Source of the DNA: an uncultured Slackia sp.
GTDB lineage: Bacteria > Actinomycetota > Coriobacteriia > Coriobacteriales > Eggerthellaceae
Length of the DNA: 38,454 bases
NCBI GenBank assembly: GCA_900555495.1
Contig: USLD01000001.1
Span: 1 to 38,454, forward strand
Direction of reading: 5' to 3'
Position numbers and translations under genes: made by a program. Under the pieces are notes generated by a model. It had not been told where the DNA came from. It saw only the letters and a program-made list of their open reading frames with translations, and ran no database searches. How positions within the stretch are numbered: the first letter of the stretch is position 1; every line of letters starts with the position of its first letter. Below, one piece after another: positions 7,177 to 15,391 of the stretch.

Positions 7177-8031
7177 TTATCCGATGATCCCAAGTTCGTT
7201 TACCGTCAGCACGACGGCGACGACCAGCAGAAATGCTGCGAATGCGAAGCGAAGGGCACGCTCGGGGACGCGCTTGACCAATCCCGCTCCCAAAATGGCG
7301 CCGGGAATGGAACCTGCCGCCGTCGCAATGCCCACAAGATAGTCGATGTTGCCCAGGATTCCCTGCTCCACCGCGCCGGGAATCGCCAGAATGCACACAG
7401 CCAGCAGCGAAGTGCCGGACGCGAGGCGCATGGGCACGCCGAGCAGCGCCATGAAGAGCGGAACCATGATGAAGCCGCCGCCCACGCCCACGTAGCCGCT
7501 CAAGAAGCCTGCCACGATGCCGATCGCCGCCACCTTCGCCACGAAGGCCGGCTTCAGGGCGAAACGCACATCGGATGCATCGACGTCGGGCGCCTTGGAC
7601 CCGGCGCCTGAAGCCGGCTTCGAAGAAGCGGAAGCGCCCGCGTCGCCTTCGGCCTTGGCCTTGGGCGCGGCGAGCGCTTTCTTGAACATGGTGTACGCCG
7701 AATAGGCGATGACGAGCGCCGCAGCGCCCATCACCATCCATGCGGGCGACGCGGCGGCGGCGAGCACGCCGATCGGCGAGAGCACCGCTCCCGCCAAGCC
7801 GCATATCACGCCGACGCGGATCACGCACGTCTTGTTGCGCGCGTGTTTGGTCATGCCCGAAAGCGACGTGGGAATGATCGTGAACAGCGACGTGGCCGTA
7901 GCGGCGATGGGGTCGAGCCCGAACACCAGCCTGAACAGCGGCACCATGACCACGCCGCCCCCGATTCCCAGCAGACCCGACAGCACGCCGACCAGCACGC
8001 CCGCGAGAGCCGCGACGATGAACATCTCCAT
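7177..8031 (-). CDS. TSUP (TauE/SafE) family anion exporter
   Basis: A 284-residue multi-pass membrane protein built of two repeated halves. Each half carries the family glycine motif and the following phrase: GIGGGVVMVPLF at 22-33 and GVGGGFIMVPLF at 182-193. The halves are joined by a ~40-residue cytoplasmic linker rich in Ala, Lys, Ser and Asp. TSUP proteins move sulfite, sulfoacetate, thiosulfate or other small organic anions across the membrane. The substrate here cannot be assigned. Its stop codon overlaps the ribosome site of the kinase and its ATG lies 3 bases after the glycosyltransferase gene, so transcription is shared with the two-component system. It may supply or relieve the signal that the kinase reads. 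The ATG at 8031 has GGGAG 8 bases upstream. Confidence 0.88.
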   Translation of the reverse strand: MEMFIVAALAGVLVGVLSGLLGIGGGVVMVPLFRLVFGLDPIAATATSLFTIIPTSLSGMTKHARNKTCVIRVGVICGLAGAVLSPIGVLAAAASPAWMVMGAAALVIAYSAYTMFKKALAAPKAKAEGDAGASASSKPASGAGSKAPDVDASDVRFALKPAFVAKVAAIGIVAGFLSGYVGVGGGFIMVPLFMALLGVPMRLASGTSLLAVCILAIPGAVEQGILGNIDYLVGIATAAGSIPGAILGAGLVKRVPERALRFAFAAFLLVVAVVLTVNELGIIG

Positions 8032-8034
8032 GCG

Positions 8035-9327
8035 CTATTCTCCCGCCCCGAGGTTCAGCCGGATTTCAGTGGTCTCGCCGGGGCTTACGCCGCCCGCGGC
8101 GCGCGTTGCGGCGCGCATCTCGTGGATGCGCTCTTTCTCCTGGTTGGACGAACCGGCCAACGCCGACTGCATGATGACGTCGTTTTCGAGGCGCGCCATG
8201 ATGGTGGGCCACTTGAACTGGAACTGGAAGTAGTTCGCGCAGTTCTCTTCCGCATAGCGCGCCGCGTCGGTGGTCGCCGATTTCGCGGCCTTGCGGTACC
8301 CCTTGCCGTCGGGGCGGCCGATCGATCGGAGCCACGCGGTGCGCTTGGCGCGCTTGGCCACGCCCGGCTGCAAAAACGGGCCGGGATACGGCAGCAACGA
8401 CTGAGGCTTGATCTGCAGCAGGTCGATCTGCGTGCGGGCGTATTCCACCTTGCGGTGCTCATAGAGCCATCGGAAGATGTCCTGGCGGAAACGCAGGCCT
8501 TCGCGTGGGGTGTCGGGCGGCAGGTGGCGCATATTCCACTGATTGTCGAACCATATGTCGCTGCCGTACATGCGCAGGTCGAGCATGTAATCGAGGTCTT
8601 CGCCGCGCGCGATCCACGGGTCGAACGACACGCGCCTGAACGCCTCGCGATGCAGCGCCAGGCAGCCGCCGCATACATGGTTGGAGCGAGAAAGGCGCGG
8701 ACCGTGCATGGCCTTTTCGATCCATTCGTTGAACGCGCGGCCCTGTTCCCAGAATCGGTCGTACCACTTCTGCGACCTGCTGGAACGATAGCTGCCCTCC
8801 TTGTTGAGGTAATAGCCCGTCTTGGCCAGGATGGGAATGCCGCGGCGCGTCAGCTTGCCCAGGCCGTACATGGCCTTCTCGAGAAACGCCTCGTCTTCGA
8901 CCACGGCATCGTCGTCCAAGAACACGGCGGCGTCGAAATCGAGCATATTGGCCACAAGCAGGCCCAGGTTGCGCACGGCGCCATAACCCGTCAGGCCTAT
9001 TTCGTCGCCCACGGACACGCCCAGCTGGCCCATGCGCTGACGCACGATGGCGAGCTCGGGCGAGCCGACCACGGTGATATCCAGATCGGAAAAATGATCG
9101 GCCACGTCGCGGATCTTGTTGACCGCCTGGTTCTCGATGGCCGACTCGGCAGCCACCAAGATGACGATCTGGCCCAGGCCGCGCACCTTGCGCAGCGAAT
9201 CGAGACAGCGCGGCAGTTCGCCCTGCGTCGAAAGCGTGGTGGTATGGTCGTAGGTGGCCGTGACCGGGCCTGCATCGGTGCGGCGGCGCGCCGATATATA
9301 CGTAGGTATAAGAACAACAGGGTTCAT
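8035..9327 (-). CDS. Family 2-like glycosyltransferase
   Basis: A 430-residue cytoplasmic protein with a GT-A glycosyltransferase fold. It begins with a beta strand and loop (VVLIPTYISARRR) and has the metal-binding DXD-type motif LDDDAVVED (137-145). An acceptor-domain segment (CGGCLALHREAFRRVSFDPW then GEDLDYMLDLRMYG) resembles the C-terminal part of GT2 enzymes. No membrane helices are apparent. The donor and acceptor sugars are unknown. The start at 9327 is preferred over a longer frame up to 9426 because GAAAGG lies about 6 bases before it and it begins exactly at the fold. It is the first gene of the glycosyltransferase-TSUP-kinase run. A TAGAAT -10 candidate lies at 9443-9438 on the minus strand. 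Confidence 0.82.
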   Translation of the reverse strand: MNPVVLIPTYISARRRTDAGPVTATYDHTTTLSTQGELPRCLDSLRKVRGLGQIVILVAAESAIENQAVNKIRDVADHFSDLDITVVGSPELAIVRQRMGQLGVSVGDEIGLTGYGAVRNLGLLVANMLDFDAAVFLDDDAVVEDEAFLEKAMYGLGKLTRRGIPILAKTGYYLNKEGSYRSSRSQKWYDRFWEQGRAFNEWIEKAMHGPRLSRSNHVCGGCLALHREAFRRVSFDPWIARGEDLDYMLDLRMYGSDIWFDNQWNMRHLPPDTPREGLRFRQDIFRWLYEHRKVEYARTQIDLLQIKPQSLLPYPGPFLQPGVAKRAKRTAWLRSIGRPDGKGYRKAAKSATTDAARYAEENCANYFQFQFKWPTIMARLENDVIMQSALAGSSNQEKERIHEMRAATRAAGGVSPGETTEIRLNLGAGE

Positions 9328-9497
9328 GGATGCCTTTCTGTCGTGCGCCGCATACCTGCGGGCCGTTGCTGCGGCAATGCCGAGCACGACGCGTATCGCA
9401 TCGTCCCTCCCCTGCCGACATCGCACATTCGAGTCCTATTCTACTCTTTTGCGACGAAGCCTGCCGCAGGCGGCCGCACGCACGCGAGCATGAAAAA

Positions 9498-9530
9498 CGC
9501 CTCCTGCACCGTTGGGACGCGCAGGAGGCG
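9498..9530 (-). terminator. Intrinsic terminator after queT
   Basis: A 10-bp perfect stem CGCCTCCTGC/GCAGGAGGCG with a 13-base loop, followed on the minus strand by TTTTT. It lies ~60 bases beyond the queT stop and separates queT from the glycosyltransferase operon. Confidence 0.85.
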
Positions 9531-9587
9531 TGCATGCATTCGACCGAATGCGAACTATGCCAAGCGGGCCGGCGACCGGCAGAACGG

Positions 9588-10178
9588 CTAAGCCGAATGT
9601 TTGAAGATATTCGCCTTACGCAGCGCCGAAAGCAGCGGCATGCCGAGCGCATACACCACCACGGCTTCGCCGATTCCCGTAGCCACCAGGCCGAACAGAT
9701 ACATAGCCAGGTAAGCGCCGTCAAGGCTGATCGTAGTGAAGGGAATGGTGTAGAAACCCAGGCCCTGCAGCAGCAGAGGAAGATACGCGGGCACGATAAG
9801 CGCGTTTGCCAGCACGGGACCCAAAAGGGCGATGCCGGGGCGAGAGGCGAACTTGCGGCACCACAGCGCGCCGACGAGCGTCGCAGCCGAACCGAACACC
9901 ACGTCCAGCAGGCCGAGAGCGCCCGTGCCCGAAATGACCATATTGGCGAGGTTGGCCACGATGCAGCCGATCGTCAGGCCCGGCACGGCGGCAGGCGTCA
10001 GCACGGCCAGCACCACGAGAGCCTCTGAAATCCTGAACTGGACGGGACCCCAGGCAAGCCCCTGCAAAAGCACGAGGGCGGCAAGCGTGCAGGCGGCGTA
10101 CACCGCACCGATCATGCCTGCCTGGGCGACATAGGATGCGCGCGCCGAAGACGCGCCTTTCACGGCGATTTTCTCCAT
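9588..10178 (-). CDS. queT: Queuosine precursor ECF transporter substrate-binding subunit
   Basis: A 196-residue integral membrane protein of the QueT family, the S-component of an energy-coupling-factor transporter thought to import a queuosine precursor (preQ0/preQ1 or queuine) for tRNA modification. It has about 6 hydrophobic segments and the family phrases GPVQFRISEALVVLAVLTP, IGCIVANLANM and YLAMYLFGL. The ATG at 10178 has AAGGAG about 7 bases upstream; a further upstream codon at 10214 would put that site inside the gene. No other queuosine or ECF gene lies nearby, so it must use a shared energising module encoded elsewhere. A structured leader precedes it. Confidence 0.9.
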   Translation of the reverse strand: MEKIAVKGASSARASYVAQAGMIGAVYAACTLAALVLLQGLAWGPVQFRISEALVVLAVLTPAAVPGLTIGCIVANLANMVISGTGALGLLDVVFGSAATLVGALWCRKFASRPGIALLGPVLANALIVPAYLPLLLQGLGFYTIPFTTISLDGAYLAMYLFGLVATGIGEAVVVYALGMPLLSALRKANIFKHSA

Positions 10179-10220
10179 GAGATTCTCCTTTTCCGCATGC
10201 GAAAGAATTCGCACGGGCTA

Positions 10221-10268
10221 TGGGCAACGAATAAACGAACGAGGCACAGGGCCCAACGATGCACCTCG
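10221..10268 (-). ncRNA. Candidate pseudoknot in the queT 5' leader (possible riboswitch)
   Basis: On the minus strand CGAGGTGCA (10268-10260) pairs with TGTGCCTCG (10248-10240), 9 bp with two G-U pairs, leaving an 11-base loop. Inside the loop TGGGC (10255-10251) can pair with GCCCA (10225-10221) past a 14-base linker, making an H-type pseudoknot. A 6-bp hairpin (10213-10198) then sits just before the ribosome site. queT genes are often controlled by preQ1 riboswitches. This layout is not an obvious match to the preQ1-I consensus as I remember it (longer stem, no A-rich tail), so the class is open. Confidence 0.4.
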
Positions 10269-10277
10269 CGACAGCGC

Positions 10278-10286
10278 AGTATAGCA
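10278..10286 (-). promoter_or_regulatory. queT: Extended -10 promoter of queT
   Basis: TGCTATACT on the minus strand is an extended -10 element (TGn followed by TATACT). No -35 box is visible; that position lies in the terminator of the preceding gene. The start would fall near 10271, immediately before the pseudoknot stem, giving a ~93-base leader. Confidence 0.55.
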
Positions 10287-10287
10287 G

Positions 10288-10311
10288 AAACCCCGCCAGA
10301 CGGCGGGGTTT
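10288..10311 (-). terminator. Intrinsic terminator upstream of queT
   Basis: A 10-bp stem AAACCCCGCC/GGCGGGGTTT with an AGAC loop, 25 bases after the stop of the Lys/Glu-rich membrane protein gene. On the minus strand the tail is TTTCTGCT, only moderately T-rich. Confidence 0.75.
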
Positions 10312-10335
10312 CGACGCTTCGATTGGATTCGGGGC

Positions 10336-11091
10336 CTATTCGGCAGACTTCTCCGCTTCCTTGGCCTCCTCGGCTTTGGCGGCCTTCTTGGCGGCCTCGC
10401 GCTCGGCCTTAAGCTGGGCGATCGGCTTGGAAGCCTCTTCCTTCGCCTTGGCTTCGGCGGCTTCCTTTTCGGCCTGGGCCTTAAGCTCGGCCTCGGAAGG
10501 CGCGGGGGCGGCATCTTCTTTCTTCTTGCCGAAGGTGTGGCCGAAGCGCTTCACCTGCTTGGCCTCTTTCTTCGCCTTGCGGGCGTCCTCTTTCTCCTGG
10601 GCGACCTGGTTGGCGGCGTTGGTGGCCATGTGCTGCTTCACTTCTTTGGGGTGCTTCTTCATCATTTCCATTTGATACGCACGGCGAACCTTGCGGATCT
10701 TGGAGAAATCGAGCCACAGGGCGCCGATGATGCAGCCGTAGGCGGGGATGATGCACATCCACGTGGCCCAGACGTTGTCGGGCATGAAGTTGGGCATGAT
10801 CATGCCGAGCACCGTAAGCACGATGGCGCTGATCAGCAGCACCCACCAGATGCGACGGAGCTTCTTGTACTCGTCGGTAGGCGGATTGTAGAACATACGG
10901 TCGAGCTCGGCGCGCTTGGCACGCTCGGCCTTCTTGATAGCCTTCTTCTCCTGAGGAGTGTGGCCGGCGGGGCGCACGTACACGCTCGCGGCGGCCTTGG
11001 CCTTCGGCTTGGCGGCGGAGGCGGATTTCTTGGTCTGGCCCTTGGGCTGTTCGCTTTGATAGCGCTCGTTCATCGGATTACGCTGAGACAC
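10336..11091 (-). CDS. Membrane protein with charged Lys/Ala/Glu-rich tails
   Basis: A 251-residue protein that I cannot name. Residues ~1-75 are basic and low-complexity (QTKKSASAAKPKAKAAAS). Two membrane helices follow (WWVLLISAIVLTVLGMIM and WMCIIPAYGCIIGALWL), then a long Lys/Glu/Ala-rich C-terminus that should form a charged helix or coiled coil. The two-helix core with conserved-looking DRMFYNPPTDEYKKLRR before it suggests a real conserved protein with cytoplasmic tails. The start is uncertain. GTG at 11091 has AAAGGA 10 bases upstream and is preferred; an in-frame ATG occurs at 11073 and the frame stays open to 11178. It is flanked by terminators, so it is transcribed alone. Confidence 0.75.
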   Translation of the reverse strand: MSQRNPMNERYQSEQPKGQTKKSASAAKPKAKAAASVYVRPAGHTPQEKKAIKKAERAKRAELDRMFYNPPTDEYKKLRRIWWVLLISAIVLTVLGMIMPNFMPDNVWATWMCIIPAYGCIIGALWLDFSKIRKVRRAYQMEMMKKHPKEVKQHMATNAANQVAQEKEDARKAKKEAKQVKRFGHTFGKKKEDAAPAPSEAELKAQAEKEAAEAKAKEEASKPIAQLKAEREAAKKAAKAEEAKEAEKSAE

Positions 11092-11220
11092 TTGGCTTCG
11101 TTCCTTTCGATACGCGGATGCGCAGAATTTCCGTAAAGTGAAATAATGCCAAAGCCCAGGCCCTGCCGCAAGCGGCAAAGCGCCGCCGTTTCAACGCCGT
11201 TACGTCGCAGAAGACGAAAA

Positions 11221-11245
11221 GCGGGGCCGCATCCGCGAACCCCGC
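11221..11245 (-). terminator. Intrinsic terminator after the sensor kinase gene
   Basis: GCGGGG/CCCCGC stem with a 13-base loop that itself contains GCGGATGCG-type pairing, followed on the minus strand by TTTTCG. It lies 28 bases past the kinase stop. Confidence 0.7.
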
Positions 11246-11272
11246 CTCGATGCGCGCCGCATAGGACGCGCG

Positions 11273-12880
11273 CTATTTCTTCGTTTTCAGCTTGCGCATG
11301 CTGCCTGTTTTGCCGGCGTTTTTATCCTTGGGGTCCTTCTTTTCCTTCATGGCCTTGATGCGCTCGTAATCGTACAGGGGGATGTGGATGGTGAAGCAGG
11401 CGCCTTCGCCCTTCTTGCCCTCCACCTGCACCCAGCCGCCGTGGCGGTCGACGATTTCCTTCACGACGGCCAAGCCCACGCCCAGACCGCCGCTCTGGCG
11501 CTCGCGGCTTTCCTCGGCGCGCCAGAACCTGTTGAACACCATCTTGCACTCTTCGGGCGACAGGCCTATGCCTGTATCGCGCACGGCGATCGACGCCATG
11601 ATGTCGCCCTTGCGCACGATGACCGACACCTTGCCGGGCGAAGGCGTGTAACGCACCGCGTTCGAAATCAGGTTGGCCGTGGCCTGGCGGATCATGTCGC
11701 GATCGCCATACACCATGACCTCGTCCTCGGCGTCGAATTCGAGCGAAAGGCCGGCATCGCGCACGAACGCCTCATGCGACATGACCAGCGGACGAATGAG
11801 CTCGCCCACGTTGATGACCTCTTCGTTCATGGGCGTCGAGCGGCTTTCCAGACGCGACAGGCGCAGCAGAGCATCGACCAGACGGCTTAGGCGCTGGACC
11901 TCGGCGTTCACCGTGCCCAGGCGCTCGGCGTCGGGTTCGAACACGCCGTCGACGATCGCTTCGACAGTCGACTGGATTGCCATCAGCGGCGTACGCAGCT
12001 CATGAGCCACGTCCATGGTCAGGCGGCGCTCGAGCTGCTGGTTCTTCTCGACGCTTTCGGCCATGGCGTCGAACGTCTTGCCCAGCTCGGCTATCTCGTC
12101 GTTGCCTTCGAGGTTCGTACGCGCCGACAAGTCGCCCTCTTTGATGGCGGCGGCGGTGCGCGTCATGCGGTTAATGGGGTTGACCAGGCCGCGCGCGAAC
12201 AAGAAGCCGATGCACGAAGCCAAGATGGCCGACAGAACGGCCGCGAACGCCATGGCTTGATAGCTTTGATTGCGGAACGTCTGGTCGGCCTTGGAAAGCA
12301 ACACCTCGGAACCGTACACCCACATATGGACCGAGCCTACCGTCTTTCCATCCGACAGCACGATCGACGACGTTGCAAGCTTGTCGTTGCCGTCGGGGGC
12401 GAACGATGCGTCGGCCGTTATGTCGCGGTCGTTGCCGTCGGAATTCCTGCGTCCGTTAGGCAGCGACGAATCGTAGACCACCTGTCCGCCCTGCGCCGAC
12501 GTGACCTGGATGCCCATGCCCGGCTGCAGCATATGGGCCGATTGCGCGGGCTGCACATCGTCCATGCCGATCGGCGGATATGAGAAATCGTTCGATTTGC
12601 GCGCCTCGTCGAGCGCTGCGGCATGATTCGATTCGTAACGAGACGCCACGCTTTCGGCCGTGGCGTCGGCCAGTTCCTGCACGTTTTCGCGCGTATAAGC
12701 CTGGAAATGCTGTTCCCACACATACGAAAGAACGCCCATGGCCACGATGACGGTCATCATGGCCACGAGCGCGAACGTCACGGTGACGCGTGTGGTATAG
12801 GAATATTCGAAAAGGCGATCGTGGATCCGCGAGAAAACCCCCTTGCGGTCCTTGGTCGAAGTGTCGCCCGGTGATGCCAT
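11273..12880 (-). CDS. HAMP/HisKA sensor histidine kinase
   Basis: A 535-residue class I sensor kinase. There is a first membrane helix at about 32-54, an extracytoplasmic sensor region of ~160 residues, and a second helix (AAVLSAILASCIGFLFA). A HAMP linker (RGLVNPINRMTRTAAAIKEGDL), a HisKA domain with DVAHELRTPL and the HATPase N, G1, F and G2 boxes (LISNAVRYTP, DTGIGL, FNRFWRAEE, GLGVGLAVVKEIV) follow. The C-terminus is a Lys-rich tail (about 25 residues) beyond the catalytic domain. It pairs with the OmpR-type regulator 47 bases upstream. The ATG at 12880 is used; a GTG at 12892 is also open but lies against AAAGG with no spacer. The signal is unknown, but the architecture suits envelope sensing. 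Confidence 0.92.
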   Translation of the reverse strand: MASPGDTSTKDRKGVFSRIHDRLFEYSYTTRVTVTFALVAMMTVIVAMGVLSYVWEQHFQAYTRENVQELADATAESVASRYESNHAAALDEARKSNDFSYPPIGMDDVQPAQSAHMLQPGMGIQVTSAQGGQVVYDSSLPNGRRNSDGNDRDITADASFAPDGNDKLATSSIVLSDGKTVGSVHMWVYGSEVLLSKADQTFRNQSYQAMAFAAVLSAILASCIGFLFARGLVNPINRMTRTAAAIKEGDLSARTNLEGNDEIAELGKTFDAMAESVEKNQQLERRLTMDVAHELRTPLMAIQSTVEAIVDGVFEPDAERLGTVNAEVQRLSRLVDALLRLSRLESRSTPMNEEVINVGELIRPLVMSHEAFVRDAGLSLEFDAEDEVMVYGDRDMIRQATANLISNAVRYTPSPGKVSVIVRKGDIMASIAVRDTGIGLSPEECKMVFNRFWRAEESRERQSGGLGVGLAVVKEIVDRHGGWVQVEGKKGEGACFTIHIPLYDYERIKAMKEKKDPKDKNAGKTGSMRKLKTKK

Positions 12881-12927
12881 GGCACACGCCACCTTTCTAA
12901 TCCGCTACGGAAGGTTCGCGGCGGCCG

Positions 12928-13635
12928 CTAGCTTACTTTCGTGGAATCCTCGAAGCGATAGCCCACGCCGTGCACGGTGTGCAGCCACTTGGGATTGCGC
13001 GGGTTGTCGCCGATCTTGGCGCGCAGGTTCTTGACGTGCGAGTCGATCGTGCGCTCGTAGCCTTCGAAATCGTAGCCGAGCACCTTTTCGACCAGCTCCA
13101 TGCGCGAGTACACGCGGCCGGGATAGCGGGACAAGGTGGTGAGCAGCTTGAATTCGCTGGCAGTCAGGTCCACTTCCTCGTCGTTGACGAGCACCTTGTG
13201 GCCGGACACGTCGATGGTCAGCTCGCCGAACTCGAGCACCTCGCGCTGGGGTTCGGAATCGGCATGCACGCGGCGCAGCAGGGCGCGCACGCGGGCGACA
13301 AGCTCGCGGGGGCTGAAGGGCTTGACCAAGTAGTCGTCGGCGCCCAGCTCGAGGCCGATGATGCGGTCCTCGACTTCGCCCTTGGCGGTCAGCATGATGA
13401 TAGGCACATCGGAGTTGTCGCGGATGGCGCGGCAGACGCGCTCGCCCGGCACGCGGGGGAGCATAAGGTCGAGAACCACCAGGTCGAAATGATGCTTCCC
13501 GAATTCTTCGAGGGCCTCCTGGCCGTCGCCGACGGCGGTGACCCAGTAATTTTCACGCTCGAGATAGGCCGCCACGGCGTCGCGGATGGCCTTCTCGTCT
13601 TCGACCAGCAGAATACGGCGAGTTTCGTTGCTCAT
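12928..13635 (-). CDS. OmpR/PhoB-family response regulator
   Basis: A 235-residue regulator. The receiver domain (6-118) has the acidic pair in LLVEDE, phospho-acceptor Asp56 in VVLDLMLP and Lys in DDYLVKPF. The C-terminal winged helix (about 135-230) has LTASEFKLL, GRVYSRMELVEKVLG, RTIDSHVKNLRAKIG and VHGVGYRFE. It forms an operon with the HisKA kinase downstream. The ATG at 13635 is set by GGAGG 9 bases before it, so the longer frame to 13686 is rejected. The leader holds an 8-bp hairpin (13673-13696). A TACAAT -10 box lies at 13718-13713. Confidence 0.94.
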   Translation of the reverse strand: MSNETRRILLVEDEKAIRDAVAAYLERENYWVTAVGDGQEALEEFGKHHFDLVVLDLMLPRVPGERVCRAIRDNSDVPIIMLTAKGEVEDRIIGLELGADDYLVKPFSPRELVARVRALLRRVHADSEPQREVLEFGELTIDVSGHKVLVNDEEVDLTASEFKLLTTLSRYPGRVYSRMELVEKVLGYDFEGYERTIDSHVKNLRAKIGDNPRNPKWLHTVHGVGYRFEDSTKVS

Positions 13636-13672
13636 GATTGGACTCCTCCAATTCTCGGGGGGTTGATACCCT

Positions 13673-13718
13673 CGCGCGAACGCCACGTTTCGCGCGGGCC
13701 CGGTTTGCGTTTATTGTA
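13673..13718 (-). promoter_or_regulatory. Promoter and leader hairpin of the OmpR-type two-component operon
   Basis: On the minus strand the TACAAT -10 (13718-13713) is preceded by a TGACAT-like -35 at 19 bases. The leader then forms an 8-bp stem CGCGCGAA/TTCGCGCG around an 8-base loop (13673-13696) upstream of the ribosome site. Confidence 0.45.
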
Positions 13719-13773
13719 ACGATTCAAAGCGCGGCCCATGTCACCTCTAGTGAAAATGACACAATAAGCTTCT

Positions 13774-15323
13774 ATGGCTCAAAGAAAACCTACACCACGC
13801 CGAACGACCTCATCACGGCCCTCGCGTCCCCAGCATGCACAGCCGAGCAGGTCGCCCCAGGCCCGACGCAGCACGCGGGCCTCTGTCGGCGTTTCCGCAA
13901 GTCGGGCGACGAAGAGCAACCGAAGCGCCCATACTACGCGCGCGCACGGGAGAACCCCCCGCAGCGCCGAGATGCCGGCGCTGGCGAAAGGCGCCTCGAG
14001 CGCGGCGTTTCGCGCCAGCCACGCCGCCACCGCACGCGCGGCCGCGGCCTATAAGCCCAAGGCCCGCCGCGTCGCGAGCCCGCTCGACAGCCAGGTGCGC
14101 ATTCCCCTGCCCGAAGGCGAACGAACCCTCACGCGCCGCCAGCTGCTCATCGGAGCGGCGGGCCTGGGCTGCTCGCCGTAGGCGCCGGAGCCCAGGCGAT
14201 CACGAAATCGAAAGAAGCGGCCAACGCCGTCGAAACCCTCGAGGTTCCCGCCGACGCCGTGACGCTGCTCAGCAGCGACGCGTATTCCGCCGTCGAAGGC
14301 GACGCGCCGCTTGCCGCCGCAGGCGAATACAAGCTTCCCTACGGCACGCTGGTCTGGGCGAATTGCGACTCCTACGCAGCATGTCTGCTTCCCACCGAGG
14401 GATCCACGCCGCTCACGCAGGCGGGCATCATCACGTTGGCGGACGGCACCGTGAACACGGTGCTGCCTCATCCCGCAAGCGAAGAGCGCGGATTCGACAT
14501 CTACGATGCGCGCTGCGACGAGCGCGGCATGGTCTGGGTAGAGGCGAACTGCCTCACCGGCGAATGGCGCATCTACCAGGCAACGCATTCCGGCACGGCG
14601 CTCGGTTCCCCCGTGCTCGCCGAATCGGGCACGGCCGATTACGACGTGCCCTTCATCGCCGCCGCAGGCGGGCGGGCGTTTTGGCAGGTAATGCCCGATA
14701 GCGCGGGTTCTGCGGCAAGCGAGGCGTCGCTGCTCAAATCGGCGGCTTTCGGCTCGTCGGACGTGCGCGAAGACTGGCGCTCCAACGGCCGCATGGGCAC
14801 GCCGATCTATTCCACGGGCGACGGCGTGGTCATCACGCCGCGCGTCGACGCGACGGGCGTGTACTACCGGCTCACGCTGATCGACGCCGCAAACGGCCAG
14901 ACCAAAGATTCCATGACGCTTCCCGCGGGCATGAAACCGCTCGAAGCGGGCTATGTCAACGGACGCTTCACGTTCTCGTTCGACGCGGGCTATTCCCAGC
15001 AAAAGGGCCTTTCGAGCATCGGCACCTATGCGCCTGTCGACAAAGGCGGCGCCAGCGGCGCGCAATGGTTCTGCTTCGACCGCAATCCCACCGCAGCGCC
15101 CGCATGGACGGGGTCGTACTTCATCGTGAAATCGACGCGCACGGTCAGCGGCGTCGATTTCGCATCGGACACGTATTTCTCGCTGCCCTGTCCCAACGGC
15201 TGCGACGACTACGGCGACTACCTTGCCAGTAGCGGAACGGTGAATACCCTGGTCACCTACGTGGCCATGCCCGCCGCAGGCGAAACCGAGGCGCATACGC
15301 TCCTGCGCGTCTGGAAAGCGTAG
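13774..15323 (+). pseudogene. Tat-signal exported protein of unknown function, interrupted by a frameshift
   Basis: The first frame (13774 to the TAG at 14181) encodes a basic ~115-residue N-terminus, then the Tat motif LTRRQLLIGAAGLG, then stops. A second frame takes over without a gap (LLAVGAGAQAITKSKEAA) and runs to 15323. One missing base near 14167-14169 would restore GLG-LLAVGAGAQA, an ordinary Tat signal with its hydrophobic core and AxA-like end. The mature part (~380 residues, Gly/Ala/Tyr-rich with repeating strand-like segments such as YGTLVWANCDS, GRAFWQVMP and GSYFIVKSTR) may be a beta-propeller. I do not recognise its family. The first ATG lacks a ribosome site; a TGACACAAT-type extended -10 ends 8 bases before it, which would allow leaderless translation. 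It may be a true pseudogene or a sequencing error. Confidence 0.65.
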
Positions 15324-15391
15324 GCTGCACGCCGCTTCGGAGGCCGGCGCCGCCGCGCGCCTTCGCGAACCCATATCGAAAAGGACACGCC

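Noticed and set aside
9254..10028. Plus-strand frames opposite queT and the glycosyltransferase
   Set aside because: They lie across two real minus-strand genes and a terminator, with no recognisable protein features.
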